Origin: Paenibacillus antibioticophila
GTDB taxonomy: Bacteria; Bacillota; Bacilli; Paenibacillales; Paenibacillaceae
Length of the DNA: 64,000 bases
Assembly: GCF_000455265.1 (NCBI RefSeq)
Contig: NZ_HG005139.1
Coordinates: 592,910-656,909 of the forward strand
Reading direction: 5' to 3'
Below are positions 28,148 through 36,763 of this stretch, piece by piece. The notes under the pieces were generated by a model. That model was not told the origin of the DNA and ran no database searches. It worked only from the letters and a program-made list of their open reading frames with translations. Each line of letters starts with the position of its first letter. Positions within the stretch are counted from its first letter, which is position 1. The position numbers and the translations under genes are program-made.

Positions 28148-28564
28148 TTGAGAGAAAGTATTGATCCGCTGCTGGAGCAGCCGGTAGGTTTGATGGCAGG
28201 GTATTTTTCTGTAGCTGTTATCGAATTGATCGTATTTCTTTCGTGTTTCGAGCTTGTGACCAAATATCGTTGCTGGCATGAGATCAAGCGGGGCAATATC
28301 GCTGCATCATTGGCAACGGGCGGAAAAATCTTCGCTCTGTGCAATATTTTGCGCTTTGCGACCGCACGCTCGAACATTTATGACTTCATGGCCTGGTCTT
28401 TTGTAGGAGCGTTCCTGTTGTTCTTGGCTTACATCATGTTTGAGTTCCTGACACCAGTATTTCAGATCGACAAGGAGATCGCCGAAGGGAATACAGCGGT
28501 AGGGCTGATTGCCATGGCAGTCTCCGTCTCCGTATCCTTTGTAATTGGAGCTTGTATCGCATAG
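28148..28564 (+). CDS. DUF350 family membrane protein
   Basis: A 138-residue protein with four transmembrane helices (FSVAVIELIVFLSCFELVTK, then the central GNIAASLATGGKIFALCNILRF, FVGAFLLFLAYIMFEFL and the C-terminal VGLIAMAVSVSVSFVIGA), the DUF350/YjfL pattern. AGGAGG lies 7 bases before TTG 28148; a GTG at 28145 is also in frame but too close. It starts about 15 bases after mutS2. Function unknown. Confidence 0.8.
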   Translation: MRESIDPLLEQPVGLMAGYFSVAVIELIVFLSCFELVTKYRCWHEIKRGNIAASLATGGKIFALCNILRFATARSNIYDFMAWSFVGAFLLFLAYIMFEFLTPVFQIDKEIAEGNTAVGLIAMAVSVSVSFVIGACIA

Positions 28565-28573
28565 GGGGGATTC

Positions 28574-28660
28574 TTGGTGCTGAAAAATTTGGTCCGAGTT
28601 CTGTTTGTGGCTTCAATGTTATTTCTGGTAGCAGGTATTATTTTTTTGTGGAATGCTTAA
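28574..28660 (+). CDS. 28-residue single-span membrane peptide
   Basis: A short frame (TTG 28574 or GTG 28577 to TAA 28658) begins 9 bases after DUF350 with an AGGGGGGA site. The product is a basic N-terminus (LKNLVRVLF) followed by one hydrophobic helix ending in FLWNA. Its position and ribosome site resemble those of a true gene, but it is too short to judge by composition. Confidence 0.45.
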   Translation: MVLKNLVRVLFVASMLFLVAGIIFLWNA

Positions 28661-28726
28661 AGTGCATGTTCAAAACAACCTCTTAAAAGATTTAGGCTGG
28701 GTGGCCTATGGAAGGATGTAAATAAC

Positions 28727-29263
28727 ATGGTAGAAACTACAATTTGCCCATGGTGTCAGACAGAGATTGTCTGGGATGAGGAGCTGGGACCCGAGGAAGA
28801 ATGCCCTTATTGCCATAATGAACTGAAGGGATACCGAACGCTTAATATTGCCCTGGGCTCGGATGAAGATTGGGAGGATGAAGACGAGACTTCCGGTGAT
28901 GATACGGATGATGCAGGGCTCTGGCAGGAGGATGAGGAGAGCCATTTGAACGCGATCCGCAGGGTAGAAGCTTTTGCTGGTGCGGGCGGAGACCTTTTGG
29001 CCTATGAATCGGGAGTAGAGAAGCAACTGGACGCTCAAGAGGAGGTTCCGGAGTGTCCTCACTGCCGGGAGTATATGCTGCATGCAGGAACAGAGCCATT
29101 GCCTCAGGGCTTTAAGCCGGTACAAATGCAAGCGAAGGATACGCCTATACTTCAGTCAAGCGCCGTCTTGAATGTCTATGTCTGCTCGGCCTGCTTCCAG
29201 GTTAGCCGCTTTTTGTCCGAGGATGACCGGAATCAGTTGATCAAGACAGTTAGCGAAGAGTAA
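28727..29263 (+). CDS. Acidic zinc-ribbon-like protein, function unknown
   Basis: A 178-residue protein with four Cys-x2-Cys pairs: CPWC (7-10), CPYC (26-29), a later CPHC and CSAC. The first two and last two could form two zinc ribbons. Between them lies a strongly acidic stretch (SDEDWEDEDETSGDDTDD) with no predicted fold. AAGGA precedes the ATG. Cytosolic. No known function. Confidence 0.75.
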   Translation: MVETTICPWCQTEIVWDEELGPEEECPYCHNELKGYRTLNIALGSDEDWEDEDETSGDDTDDAGLWQEDEESHLNAIRRVEAFAGAGGDLLAYESGVEKQLDAQEEVPECPHCREYMLHAGTEPLPQGFKPVQMQAKDTPILQSSAVLNVYVCSACFQVSRFLSEDDRNQLIKTVSEE

Positions 29264-29273
29264 GAACAAGATG

Positions 29274-29325
29274 AAGCACCAGATCCGCCCCTTAACTGGA
29301 AGGGACAGGTCTGGTGCTTCTTGTT
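29274..29325. terminator. Bidirectional terminator
   Basis: AACAAG-GAAGCACCAGA pairs with TCTGGTGCTTCTTGTT around a 25-base loop. It ends the zinc-ribbon gene on the plus strand and overlaps the 3' end of the convergent oxidoreductase gene. Confidence 0.7.
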
Positions 29326-30521
29326 AATGAGAACATTTCTGCATCCTCTCGTGAAATGCCCATAATAAGGTCAGTAATTATTTCAGCACCCAGCATGCTG
29401 CACACGGTCCCGTTCCCTCCATATCCCTCCAGAAAGTAACAGCGGGGAAAGTCAGGGTGGCCTCCGATGAACGGTAATCCGTCATGTGTCCGCCCGAATA
29501 CGGCTCCCCAGGAGCGCTTGATCTGGAGCGAGGATTTTTCAGGGAACATCTGATGAAGCAGATGCAATAGATCCTTGCCCTTCTGAATCTCCCTTCCTTC
29601 CTTAAGTCCTCCTGGAGGAAGGGGCTCATCCAATCCGCCGATAATAATATTTCCGCCTGAAGTGGTTCGCATATACAAATAGGGACGGGCTGTCTCCCAA
29701 ATCAGGCAGCGTTCAAACCAATCATTGAAATGGGCTGCGGAATCAGTAGCAATGGCATAACTGGTAACGAGTTCTGCACCAGGCTCCCGCTTCAGAGTTT
29801 GAGCCATATAGCCTGTCGCGAAGATAACGTGCTTCGCCTTGATCGTGTTGGCCCCGCATCGGCAGATCACCCCGTCCGGGCGGAACGTGTCTATTTGAAT
29901 GGGGGAGTATTCAAATACCTGAACGCCTTTGGAGGCGGCGTGGCTGACTAGGCCGCGAGTGAAATCAACGGGCTGAATCTCCGCATCACCCTTCGTGTAA
30001 ATCGCGGCAGGTCGTTGAAAGGGAAATTTACTGCCGATTTGATCGGCATCCAGCCATTCTGCAGGAAATCCATATTTCTGGAGGGTCGCATATTCATTAT
30101 GCAGCATAGGTACATCTTCTTCGCTGCTTGCTAGATAGAGGCTGGGGCGTGTCTCCAGTGCGTGAAGATGAAGCGATTGATTGATTTCCTTCAGATGCTC
30201 CAATGAAGACCAGCATACACGGTAGAAATGTACGGCCTTTTGCTCGCCCAGGGAATGTATGAAGGAAGTCAGGCTCTTATCGTTGGCATACTGAATGAGC
30301 CCGGTATTGACAAGGGTGCTTCCGGTGCCGATGGTATTCTGTTCGGACAAGACTACGGACAACCCCTGCTGATGCAGCAAATGAGCGCATAGCGCTCCTC
30401 CGATGCCGCCGCCTATGATCAGACAATCGCAGGTGAGGTCTTGCATAAGCTTGGGATAAGTGGCTCGGGGCTCACGGGTGTCCAGATTCATCCAGAGATA
30501 ATTGCCGATGTGCAGCTTCAT
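29292..30521 (-). CDS. FAD-dependent oxidoreductase, D-amino-acid/glycine oxidase type
   Basis: A 409-residue DAO-family flavoprotein. The dinucleotide-binding fold begins near residue 33 (CLIIGGGIGGALCAHLL, then VVLSEQ), and the C-terminal FAD-contact region reads PFIGGHPDFPRCYFLEGYGGNGT. Family members oxidise amines such as glycine, sarcosine or D-amino acids; the substrate is not evident. AGGAGC lies near the ATG at 30521. Isolated gene. Confidence 0.85.
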   Translation of the reverse strand: MKLHIGNYLWMNLDTREPRATYPKLMQDLTCDCLIIGGGIGGALCAHLLHQQGLSVVLSEQNTIGTGSTLVNTGLIQYANDKSLTSFIHSLGEQKAVHFYRVCWSSLEHLKEINQSLHLHALETRPSLYLASSEEDVPMLHNEYATLQKYGFPAEWLDADQIGSKFPFQRPAAIYTKGDAEIQPVDFTRGLVSHAASKGVQVFEYSPIQIDTFRPDGVICRCGANTIKAKHVIFATGYMAQTLKREPGAELVTSYAIATDSAAHFNDWFERCLIWETARPYLYMRTTSGGNIIIGGLDEPLPPGGLKEGREIQKGKDLLHLLHQMFPEKSSLQIKRSWGAVFGRTHDGLPFIGGHPDFPRCYFLEGYGGNGTVCSMLGAEIITDLIMGISREDAEMFSLTRSTRPVPSS

Positions 30522-30656
30522 CTTTGCTCCTCCTTACAAAGTCACCTATCTCAATATTCACCTGGATGACATAAGTATAACCAGCCTCTCCTTATAAAAA
30601 TTAGGAACAAGGATATAATATGCCACGAACGCATAATACAACCTGGAGGAGTCAAC

Positions 30657-30890
30657 ATGAACAATCACCAAATGCAGGCGCTCTCCGGCAAGGAGCTTAA
30701 TTACATCGCCGATAGTATTGCCAATGAGGACATGCTGATCAAGATGTGTGCTGCTGCGGTCCAAATCTCGACACATCCGCAGATTACGCAGGCAGTCACC
30801 CAGCATATTCAGGCTCACGAACAGCACATGGACAAGCTTCGCGATGCGCTCAAGCAGCATCAGCCGCTTGCCCCCGGACAGACACAATAG
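30657..30890 (+). CDS. Small spore-coat-like protein (partner of CotF-like)
   Basis: A 77-residue, His/Gln-rich helical protein (LSGKELNYIADSIANEDMLIKM, then QHIQAHEQHMDKLRDAL). The pattern matches the N-terminal helix hairpin of small CotF-related proteins. CTGGAGGAG lies 7 bases upstream. It is followed 48 bases on by a CotF-family gene, so the two probably form a sporulation pair. Confidence 0.65.
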   Translation: MNNHQMQALSGKELNYIADSIANEDMLIKMCAAAVQISTHPQITQAVTQHIQAHEQHMDKLRDALKQHQPLAPGQTQ

Positions 30891-30937
30891 CCTGCTCCAC
30901 ACATCCATGGACTATAACGACAACAGGAGGGAATCAA

Positions 30938-31321
30938 GTGAACAATCAGCTTCAGAATGACATGCTGCCGCAGGATGATCTGTTAAAAATAATGCTGGCT
31001 GACTTGAGACGAACTTCGCGCGAATATACGACGGCAACTACGGAAGCCTCATGTCCCGCAATCCGCAGCTTATTCTCGGAACTGACCGATAGCACCTTGA
31101 AATTGCAAGGCGAACTGTACAAGCTGATGGAGCAGCAGCAGATATATACCAAGCCTGCCGGGGCTTCACGTAAAGAAGTAGATCAAAATCTGCAGGAAGC
31201 GGAACAGGCATGCATGAAGGCGAAGCAACTTGTCGCTCAGCATCAAAGTCAGCTGGGAAGCGTAGCTGCACATATGTCTAACGTATCCCCTCATCAGGTG
31301 AATACAAAGCCATATAACTAG
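30938..31321 (+). CDS. CotF family spore coat protein
   Basis: A 127-residue helical protein (MLPQDDLLKIMLADLRRTSREY, then CPAIRSLFSELTDSTLKLQGELYKLM) with the coat F four-helix pattern. The GTG start has AGGAGG exactly 6 bases upstream; the frame is open further 5' but overlaps the upstream gene out of register. Expected in the spore coat. Confidence 0.8.
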   Translation: MNNQLQNDMLPQDDLLKIMLADLRRTSREYTTATTEASCPAIRSLFSELTDSTLKLQGELYKLMEQQQIYTKPAGASRKEVDQNLQEAEQACMKAKQLVAQHQSQLGSVAAHMSNVSPHQVNTKPYN

Positions 31322-31376
31322 CCGTCAGGGCTACAGTTCAAGGCTACAGTACGTGCTCGACTTGCAAGTCATCGGC

Positions 31377-31417
31377 GTTCGCTTCGGGGGAAATCTTCCA
31401 TGAAGCGGACGTTTTTA
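31377..31417 (+). terminator. Terminator after the CotF-like gene
   Basis: GTTCGCTTC (31377-31385) pairs with GAAGCGGAC (31402-31410), then GTTTTT. Confidence 0.8.
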
Positions 31418-31516
31418 TTTGCAGGAGTAACAAATTCATGTAATATAAGTAGTAAATTTGATTCCGAGACTTTAGGTGTGATTGACCTGAATCGGAACAG
31501 CGCTGGAGGATGAAGC

Positions 31517-32017
31517 ATGAAACCATTAAGCGAATTGAAGCTGAAAGTGCTGGATCTTCTGAGAGAGGATGCCCGCCGGGATCCTAAGCTGCTGGCGACT
31601 TTGGTAGGCTCGTCGGAGCAGGAAGTGGCTGAGGTGATCGCCGAGCTTGAAGAGGATCATGTAATTGTGAAGTATGCGACAGTGGTCAATTCTAGCAAGT
31701 TGGATGATGAGAAGGTAACCGCACTGATCGAAGTGCAGATTACACCTGAGCGCGGACGCGGCTTTGAAGCGATTGCGGAGCGGATTTACTTGTTCCCGCA
31801 GGTGATGTCCGTTTACCTCATGTCTGGCGCCTATGATTTGCTCGTAGAGGTTGAAGGACGCAACCTGAAGGAAGTCGCGAGCTTTGTCTCCGACAAGCTG
31901 TCTCCGCTGGAATCGGTACTGTCGACGAAGACGCATTTTATTCTAAAAAAATACAAGCAGGACGGTATCATCTTCGAGGACCCTGAGGAAGATCGCCGTC
32001 TGATGATTTCTCCGTAA
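31517..32017 (+). CDS. alaR: Lrp/AsnC family regulator
   Basis: A 166-residue regulator: N-terminal winged helix-turn-helix (about 1-50, LKLKVLDLLREDARRDPKLLA) and a C-terminal RAM ligand-binding domain (TALIEVQITPERGRGFEAIAER). Length and position directly upstream of a class I aminotransferase match Bacillus alaR (yugG)-alaT. It likely controls that gene in response to an amino acid. The symbol is by analogy. Confidence 0.8.
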   Translation: MKPLSELKLKVLDLLREDARRDPKLLATLVGSSEQEVAEVIAELEEDHVIVKYATVVNSSKLDDEKVTALIEVQITPERGRGFEAIAERIYLFPQVMSVYLMSGAYDLLVEVEGRNLKEVASFVSDKLSPLESVLSTKTHFILKKYKQDGIIFEDPEEDRRLMISP

Positions 32018-32030
32018 AGGAAGTAATGTC

Positions 32031-33245
32031 ATGAGTATTCATTCACAGGAAGAGCAGCACATGGAATCGGCCGGCAAGACGATGACGTCCTATTTGGCGC
32101 CCCGCGTACGGGATATTCAGCCTTCAGGGATACGCCGCTTCTTTGACCTGGCCAGTGGAAACAAAGATATTATTACGCTGGGTGTAGGGGAGCCTGACTT
32201 TATTACACCCTGGCATGTAAGAGAAGCCTGCGTATACTCTTTGGAACGCGGATTTACAAGCTACACCAGCAATGCGGGCACCCCTGAGCTGCGGGAAGCC
32301 ATTGCAGAGTACTTATATAACAGTTATCAGGTAAAATATAATCCAAAGGATGAAATCCTGGTTACCGTAGGGGCGAGCGAAGCGATTGATCTGGCCTTGC
32401 GTGCTTTGATCGTACCCGGGGACGAGATTCTTATCCCTGTTCCTTGCTATATCTCCTACTCTCCAATTACGGCCGTCGGAGGCGGCGTACCCGTTGAGGT
32501 CGAGACCTTTGCGAAGGACAGCTTCAAGCTCCAGGCCGCGCAGCTTGAAGCCAAGATTACGCCTAAATCAAAGGTTCTGATTCTTAATTACCCGAGCAAT
32601 CCGACGGGGGGGATTATGAGCTATGAGGACTGGCTTCCCATTGCCAAGCTTGTTGAAAAGCATGATTTGATCGTTATTTCCGATGAGATTTATTCAGAGT
32701 TGACCTATGGAGAGAAGCATGTCAGCTTTGCTTCGATTCCTGGCATGAAGGATCGCACGATTCTCGTCAATGGCTTCTCCAAAGCCTTTGCCATGACGGG
32801 CTGGCGGATGGGGTATGCTTGCGGACACCCGGACTTGATCTATGCGATGCTGAAGATCCACCAATATACGGTCATGTGTGCTCCGGTCATGGGACAAATT
32901 GCTGCGCTTGAGGCCTTGAAGAACGGCCTGGAGGAAAAGGATCATATGGTGGAGTCGTACAATCAGCGCAGACGTCTGATTGTTCAGGGCTTGCGGGACA
33001 TCGGTCTTGCCTGTCATGAGCCGCAGGGTGCTTTCTATGCCTTCCCAAGCATAGAATCAACCGGACTCACCTCCGAGGAGTTTGCTACGGGCTTGCTGAA
33101 GGAGGCCAAAGTTGCCGCCGTACCGGGCAATGTCTTCGGCGCAGGGGGAGAAGGCTTCCTCCGCTGCTCCTATGCGACCTCTGTGAACCAGATCAGCGAG
33201 GCGCTGCACCGGATTGGACAATTTGTCCACCAACTGAATAGATAA
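32031..33245 (+). CDS. alaT: Class I aminotransferase, alanine-transaminase type
   Basis: A 404-residue PLP aminotransferase starting 13 bases after the Lrp-type gene (AAGGAAG before ATG 32031; a later in-frame ATG at 32061 is possible). It shows TSNAGTPELREAIAEYL, LNYPSNPTGG, the DEIYSEL segment and the PLP Lys in GFSKAFAMTGWRMGYACG. The pair with an AlaR-like regulator suggests alanine synthesis (YugH/AlaT), though PatA-type activity on acetyl-diaminopimelate is an alternative. Confidence 0.85.
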   Translation: MSIHSQEEQHMESAGKTMTSYLAPRVRDIQPSGIRRFFDLASGNKDIITLGVGEPDFITPWHVREACVYSLERGFTSYTSNAGTPELREAIAEYLYNSYQVKYNPKDEILVTVGASEAIDLALRALIVPGDEILIPVPCYISYSPITAVGGGVPVEVETFAKDSFKLQAAQLEAKITPKSKVLILNYPSNPTGGIMSYEDWLPIAKLVEKHDLIVISDEIYSELTYGEKHVSFASIPGMKDRTILVNGFSKAFAMTGWRMGYACGHPDLIYAMLKIHQYTVMCAPVMGQIAALEALKNGLEEKDHMVESYNQRRRLIVQGLRDIGLACHEPQGAFYAFPSIESTGLTSEEFATGLLKEAKVAAVPGNVFGAGGEGFLRCSYATSVNQISEALHRIGQFVHQLNR

Positions 33246-33359
33246 CAACCTGTTATTACCGGAGCGCCGAGAATTTATCGCAATTAACAGTTATTTCAAT
33301 AATTAATTGATCATTGGATGATTCTCATGGTATAATTTGATTTTGGAAGGTGCTTTAAG

Positions 33360-33659
33360 ATGCTCTGGGAGGGATTTCTTTTGGGTTGTGGTGAGAGAAA
33401 ATTGCCATTCGAAATGGATGATTTTACAGCTGGAAATGGCAATCATTTGAATGAATGGGAAGATGAAGCGAGTCGGATGACTTCACCACATGCAGTATCT
33501 CCCTATACGCTGGAAGACGAAATTCGCATTTTACGTTGTAAGATGGTAAAGCTGTTTCAACAAGAGAACTCATTTACATCGGATAATGTGATCGAGATCA
33601 GCAGTCTTCTTGACCTGAAAATCAATGAATTTATGAGGACATATCAGAAACATGAATAG
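33360..33659 (+). CDS. Spo0E-like aspartyl-phosphate phosphatase
   Basis: A 99-residue protein whose last 45 residues match the Spo0E family: a helix (DEIRILRCKMVKLFQQ), a short loop and the signature VIEISSLLDLKINEF (S-x2-L-D-x2-I). Such proteins dephosphorylate Spo0A~P and delay sporulation. The N-terminal 50 residues are extra and low in structure. The start may be ATG 33360 (GAAGGTG at 8) or TTG 33381 (GGGAGGG at 9). Confidence 0.75.
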   Translation: MLWEGFLLGCGERKLPFEMDDFTAGNGNHLNEWEDEASRMTSPHAVSPYTLEDEIRILRCKMVKLFQQENSFTSDNVIEISSLLDLKINEFMRTYQKHE

Positions 33660-33669
33660 CAGCACCTTG

Positions 33670-33697
33670 GAGACGCCGGAAGGCGTTTCTTGTTTTT
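33670..33697 (+). terminator. Terminator after the Spo0E-like gene
   Basis: GAGACGCC-GGAA-GGCGTTTC with TTGTTTTTC. Confidence 0.75.
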
Positions 33698-33743
33698 CAT
33701 CACCCATTAGCGATATATTGGAGACAGAAAGCGGGGAGAGCAT

Positions 33744-34316
33744 ATGAAATTGTATACGCGAACCGGAGATACGGGGCAAACCTCGGTTATAGGAGGAAGA
33801 GTCGATAAGGATGATCTTCGGATAGAGGCTTATGGTACGATTGATGAATTGAACAGCTATGTTGGCTTGGCTGCCGCTTACGTGGATCCTGCGCGCTCCG
33901 GAGACTTAAGCGACCAGCTTCAACAGATTCAGCATGAATTGTTCGATTGCGGAGCTGATCTGGCCTATGCGACAGAGGATGAGGATCGGTATAAAGTCCG
34001 CGGAGAGCTATCGGCTCGGCTCGAGGTTTGGATGGATCAATATCAGCAGGAAACGCCTCCAATCGAAAAATTCATCCTTCCAGGCGGAACCCAATTAGCT
34101 GCAGCACTCCATGTCTGCCGGACAGTCTGCCGCCGTGCTGAACGGAGAGTAGTGAGTCTTTTCCGGACCAAGCAAGGCAATGCGGAGGTTCTGATCTATC
34201 TCAACCGGCTGTCCGATTATTTCTTTGCGGCTGCACGGGTTGCCAACTACCGTTTGGATCAGGAGGATGTCGAATATATTCGCAGTGCCAATGTGTTCGG
34301 CAAGTCTGGGAAATGA
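33744..34316 (+). CDS. Cob(I)alamin adenosyltransferase, PduO type
   Basis: A 190-residue trimeric ATR that transfers adenosyl from ATP to cob(I)alamin to make coenzyme B12. ATP loop YTRTGDTGQTSVIGG at the N-terminus, GTIDELNSYVGLA, and the C-terminal RRAERRVVSLF plus YLNRLSDYFFAAAR. It resembles Bacillus YvqK. It overlaps the next gene by ATGA, so the two are coupled. Confidence 0.93.
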   Translation: MKLYTRTGDTGQTSVIGGRVDKDDLRIEAYGTIDELNSYVGLAAAYVDPARSGDLSDQLQQIQHELFDCGADLAYATEDEDRYKVRGELSARLEVWMDQYQQETPPIEKFILPGGTQLAAALHVCRTVCRRAERRVVSLFRTKQGNAEVLIYLNRLSDYFFAAARVANYRLDQEDVEYIRSANVFGKSGK

Positions 34317-35257
34317 GCTCGTATTATGATCCTATCTCTTACCTGGTAACCGAGGATGAGAATGGCTGGCAGGTAAAGAAGGTATTGCAGCGAAAGCTGG
34401 GGGTATCCCGCAAGCTGATGTCACGAATCAAGCTGACGGAGCGCGGTGTACTGTTGAACGGAACTAGGGTGTATATTAGCGCGCTAGTGAAAACGGGGGA
34501 TTGGGTATCCATTTCCCTGGAGAAGGAGTCGTCGGAGGATATACTTCCTCAGCCGATTCCCTTTGATATCGTGTATGAAGATGACGCTCTATTAATCGTG
34601 AATAAAGCATCGGGTATCATTGTGCATCCAACCCATGGTCACTATACGGATACATTAGCTAATGGGGTGGTGTACTATTGGCAGGAGCAGGGGAAGCAGT
34701 ATCGCTTCCGGCCGGTGCCTCGGCTGGATCAGGAGACAAGCGGTTTGATTGCAATTGCAAAAAATGCATATATTCATCAGCATATTTCCGAGCAGTTGAT
34801 CGCAGGGACGGTGACTAAAAAATATACAGCTCTGGTGTACGGGTGCCCGGAGCATCCGGAAGGCACTATTGACGGTCCCATTGACCGGGATCCGGAGCAG
34901 CCTCACCGGAGAATCGTTACCCCGGAGGGTTACCCTGCTTTGACAAGCTATAAAGTGATTCATTGCTATCCGGGTGAAATAGGAGCACAGGTTGAATTAC
35001 GCCTAGGTACCGGGAGAACCCATCAAATCCGGGTTCACATGACCTCGATCGGCCATCCTTTGATAGGGGACAAGATGTACACCTTGGAGCATGGAGAGAC
35101 GGACTCCATGGAGGAGTGGATCGGGAGGCAGGCCCTGCATGCTTCAGAGCTGGGATTCCGGCACCCGTTAACTGGAGAAGAACTGTTATTTAAGGCCCCG
35201 TTGCCTGCCGATATGGAGTTGCTGAGACAGAGACTTGAAGGAGGAACAAAAGGATGA
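34313..35257 (+). CDS. RluA/RluD family pseudouridine synthase
   Basis: A 314-residue enzyme with an N-terminal S4-like RNA-binding domain (about 15-75, VLQRKLGVSRKLMSRIKLTERG) and the catalytic domain. The catalytic Asp sits in VPRLDQETSGL; GRTHQIRVHM is near the end. It isomerises a uridine in rRNA or tRNA. Its ATG overlaps the stop of the adenosyltransferase and its stop overlaps the next ATG. Confidence 0.93.
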   Translation: MSSYYDPISYLVTEDENGWQVKKVLQRKLGVSRKLMSRIKLTERGVLLNGTRVYISALVKTGDWVSISLEKESSEDILPQPIPFDIVYEDDALLIVNKASGIIVHPTHGHYTDTLANGVVYYWQEQGKQYRFRPVPRLDQETSGLIAIAKNAYIHQHISEQLIAGTVTKKYTALVYGCPEHPEGTIDGPIDRDPEQPHRRIVTPEGYPALTSYKVIHCYPGEIGAQVELRLGTGRTHQIRVHMTSIGHPLIGDKMYTLEHGETDSMEEWIGRQALHASELGFRHPLTGEELLFKAPLPADMELLRQRLEGGTKG

Positions 35258-35622
35258 GCAGACTGGTTGTCTATCAATATCCCCCGTGCGGAACCTGCCG
35301 CAAGGCAGTGAAATGGCTGGAACAGCATGGATTTGAGCTTGATTTGCGCAATATCAAAGAGGCTCCTCCATCCGTTAAGGAGCTCGCTGAACTGCTGGAC
35401 AAGAGCGGACTGGAGCTGAAGAAATTCTGGAATACAAGCGGTGACGCCTATCGTGAGCAAGGATTGAAGGACAAGCTTCCTGCGATGAGCCGCGAGGAGC
35501 AGATGGCATTGCTCGCTTCGAACGGGATGCTGATCAAGCGGCCGATCGTATATGACGGCACCCGTGTGACGGTAGGCTTCAAGGAAGAGATGTATGAGCA
35601 AGCCTGGAAGGAGAAGGAATGA
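35254..35622 (+). CDS. yusI: ArsC/Spx-family thioredoxin-fold protein
   Basis: A 122-residue protein with CPPCGTC-like redox centre near residue 12 (YQYPPCGTCRKAVKWL), followed by LDLRNIKEAPPS and the cis-Pro segment LIKRPIVYDG. This is the YusI/arsenate-reductase-like class; it lacks features that define Spx and is unlikely to be a true arsenate reductase without ars neighbours. Coupled to the pseudouridine synthase by an ATGA overlap. Confidence 0.85.
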   Translation: MSRLVVYQYPPCGTCRKAVKWLEQHGFELDLRNIKEAPPSVKELAELLDKSGLELKKFWNTSGDAYREQGLKDKLPAMSREEQMALLASNGMLIKRPIVYDGTRVTVGFKEEMYEQAWKEKE

Positions 35623-35696
35623 CTAGTAATACGCTGTATTGCTAGTCTCCAACTTGAATCTTGCCTATGGAGGTGATATAACTTAAAGAACAAGTG

Positions 35697-35704
35697 AAAC
35701 GTTT
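35697..35704. promoter_or_regulatory. LacI-type operator, autoregulatory copy
   Basis: GAAACGTTTAAA centred on AAACGTTT lies 16 bases before the TTG start of the LacI-family gene, so bound repressor would block its own transcription or translation. Confidence 0.6.
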
Positions 35705-35719
35705 AAAGGATGATGAACC

Positions 35720-36763
35720 TTGGACAAAATTGGTATAAAGGATATCGCACTACGCGCCAATGTATCTACGGCCACCGTGTCATATGTGTTAAATGGCACC
35801 CGTAATGTGAGGCCTAAGACAAAAGAAAGGGTCATGAAGGTAATTGAGGAGCTCAATTACAGACCTAATGATATTGCTAAAAGCTTGAAAAGTAAACGTA
35901 CCAATACCATTGGTGTCATCGCCGAGGACATCACTGTATTTAATGTTCCAGAAATAATTGATGGAATAAACGAATATGCCGAGCAGAACGACATGCACAT
36001 CTTATTAACGAATCTTCGCTTGCAAAAAAGAGTGGGCTATAATTACACGGATACTGATAATTACCGCCAGCATGCTCAAGATGCCGTGTCTAATCTTCTC
36101 TCCAAGCAGGTCGAGGGAATTATCTATATCGGTGTACACACACGTGATTTATCCGGTCTTGTTAATACGTATGATAAGCCGATTGTGTACACCTATTGCT
36201 ATGCTCAGCATGCGTGCTCCATACAATATAATGATGAACAAGCTTCGTATGATGCTATAAAATATTTGGTAAGCAAAGGACATTCACGGATAGCAATCAT
36301 TAGCGGCCTGATGGACTCGCTTCCGTCCCGGCTGCGGTTTAACGGGTATTTCAAAGCGTTGACAGATTATCAACTGGAGTTTGATCCTCAATTTATTAAG
36401 GTTGGCGATTGGGGACTGGATTCAGGATATCAGCTAGCGTACGAGCTTATTCAACTGCCTGATCCGCCAACAGCGATCCTCATTATGAATGATTTGATGG
36501 CAGCAGGTGCTTTGAAAGCAGCGGCTGCCATGGGGATTTCCATTCCGGAGGATTTGTCTATTATCGGATTTGACAATCGGGAGTTTAGCAACTATTTGAG
36601 TCCAAGAATTACGACAATGGATCTGCCCCTGCATGATATGGGGATACTCTCCATGAAAGCTCTCACCAATTTGATTCGTGGCGAGGAGCAGCCATTGGAT
36701 ATGATACCACTATGCCATTTGGTAGAGAGGGAATCGGTTAGTGAGCCCAGAAAATCAACTTAG
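35720..36763 (+). CDS. LacI family transcriptional regulator
   Basis: A 347-residue regulator. The N-terminal helix-turn-helix (IKDIALRANVSTATVSYVLNGT) and hinge helix (RPNDIAKSLKSKRT) are followed by a periplasmic-binding-protein-like sugar domain from about residue 60. TTG start with AAAGGATG 9 bases upstream. The same AAACGTTT palindrome occurs before this gene, the 805-residue enzyme gene and the importer, so it probably represses all three until its sugar ligand is present. Its stop overlaps the end of the convergent gene by 4 bases. Confidence 0.9.
   Translation: MDKIGIKDIALRANVSTATVSYVLNGTRNVRPKTKERVMKVIEELNYRPNDIAKSLKSKRTNTIGVIAEDITVFNVPEIIDGINEYAEQNDMHILLTNLRLQKRVGYNYTDTDNYRQHAQDAVSNLLSKQVEGIIYIGVHTRDLSGLVNTYDKPIVYTYCYAQHACSIQYNDEQASYDAIKYLVSKGHSRIAIISGLMDSLPSRLRFNGYFKALTDYQLEFDPQFIKVGDWGLDSGYQLAYELIQLPDPPTAILIMNDLMAAGALKAAAAMGISIPEDLSIIGFDNREFSNYLSPRITTMDLPLHDMGILSMKALTNLIRGEEQPLDMIPLCHLVERESVSEPRKST

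Noticed and set aside
35254..35622. Arsenate reductase
   Set aside because: Fold and redox motif match the wider ArsC/Spx/YusI group, but there are no ars genes and the function is not shown.
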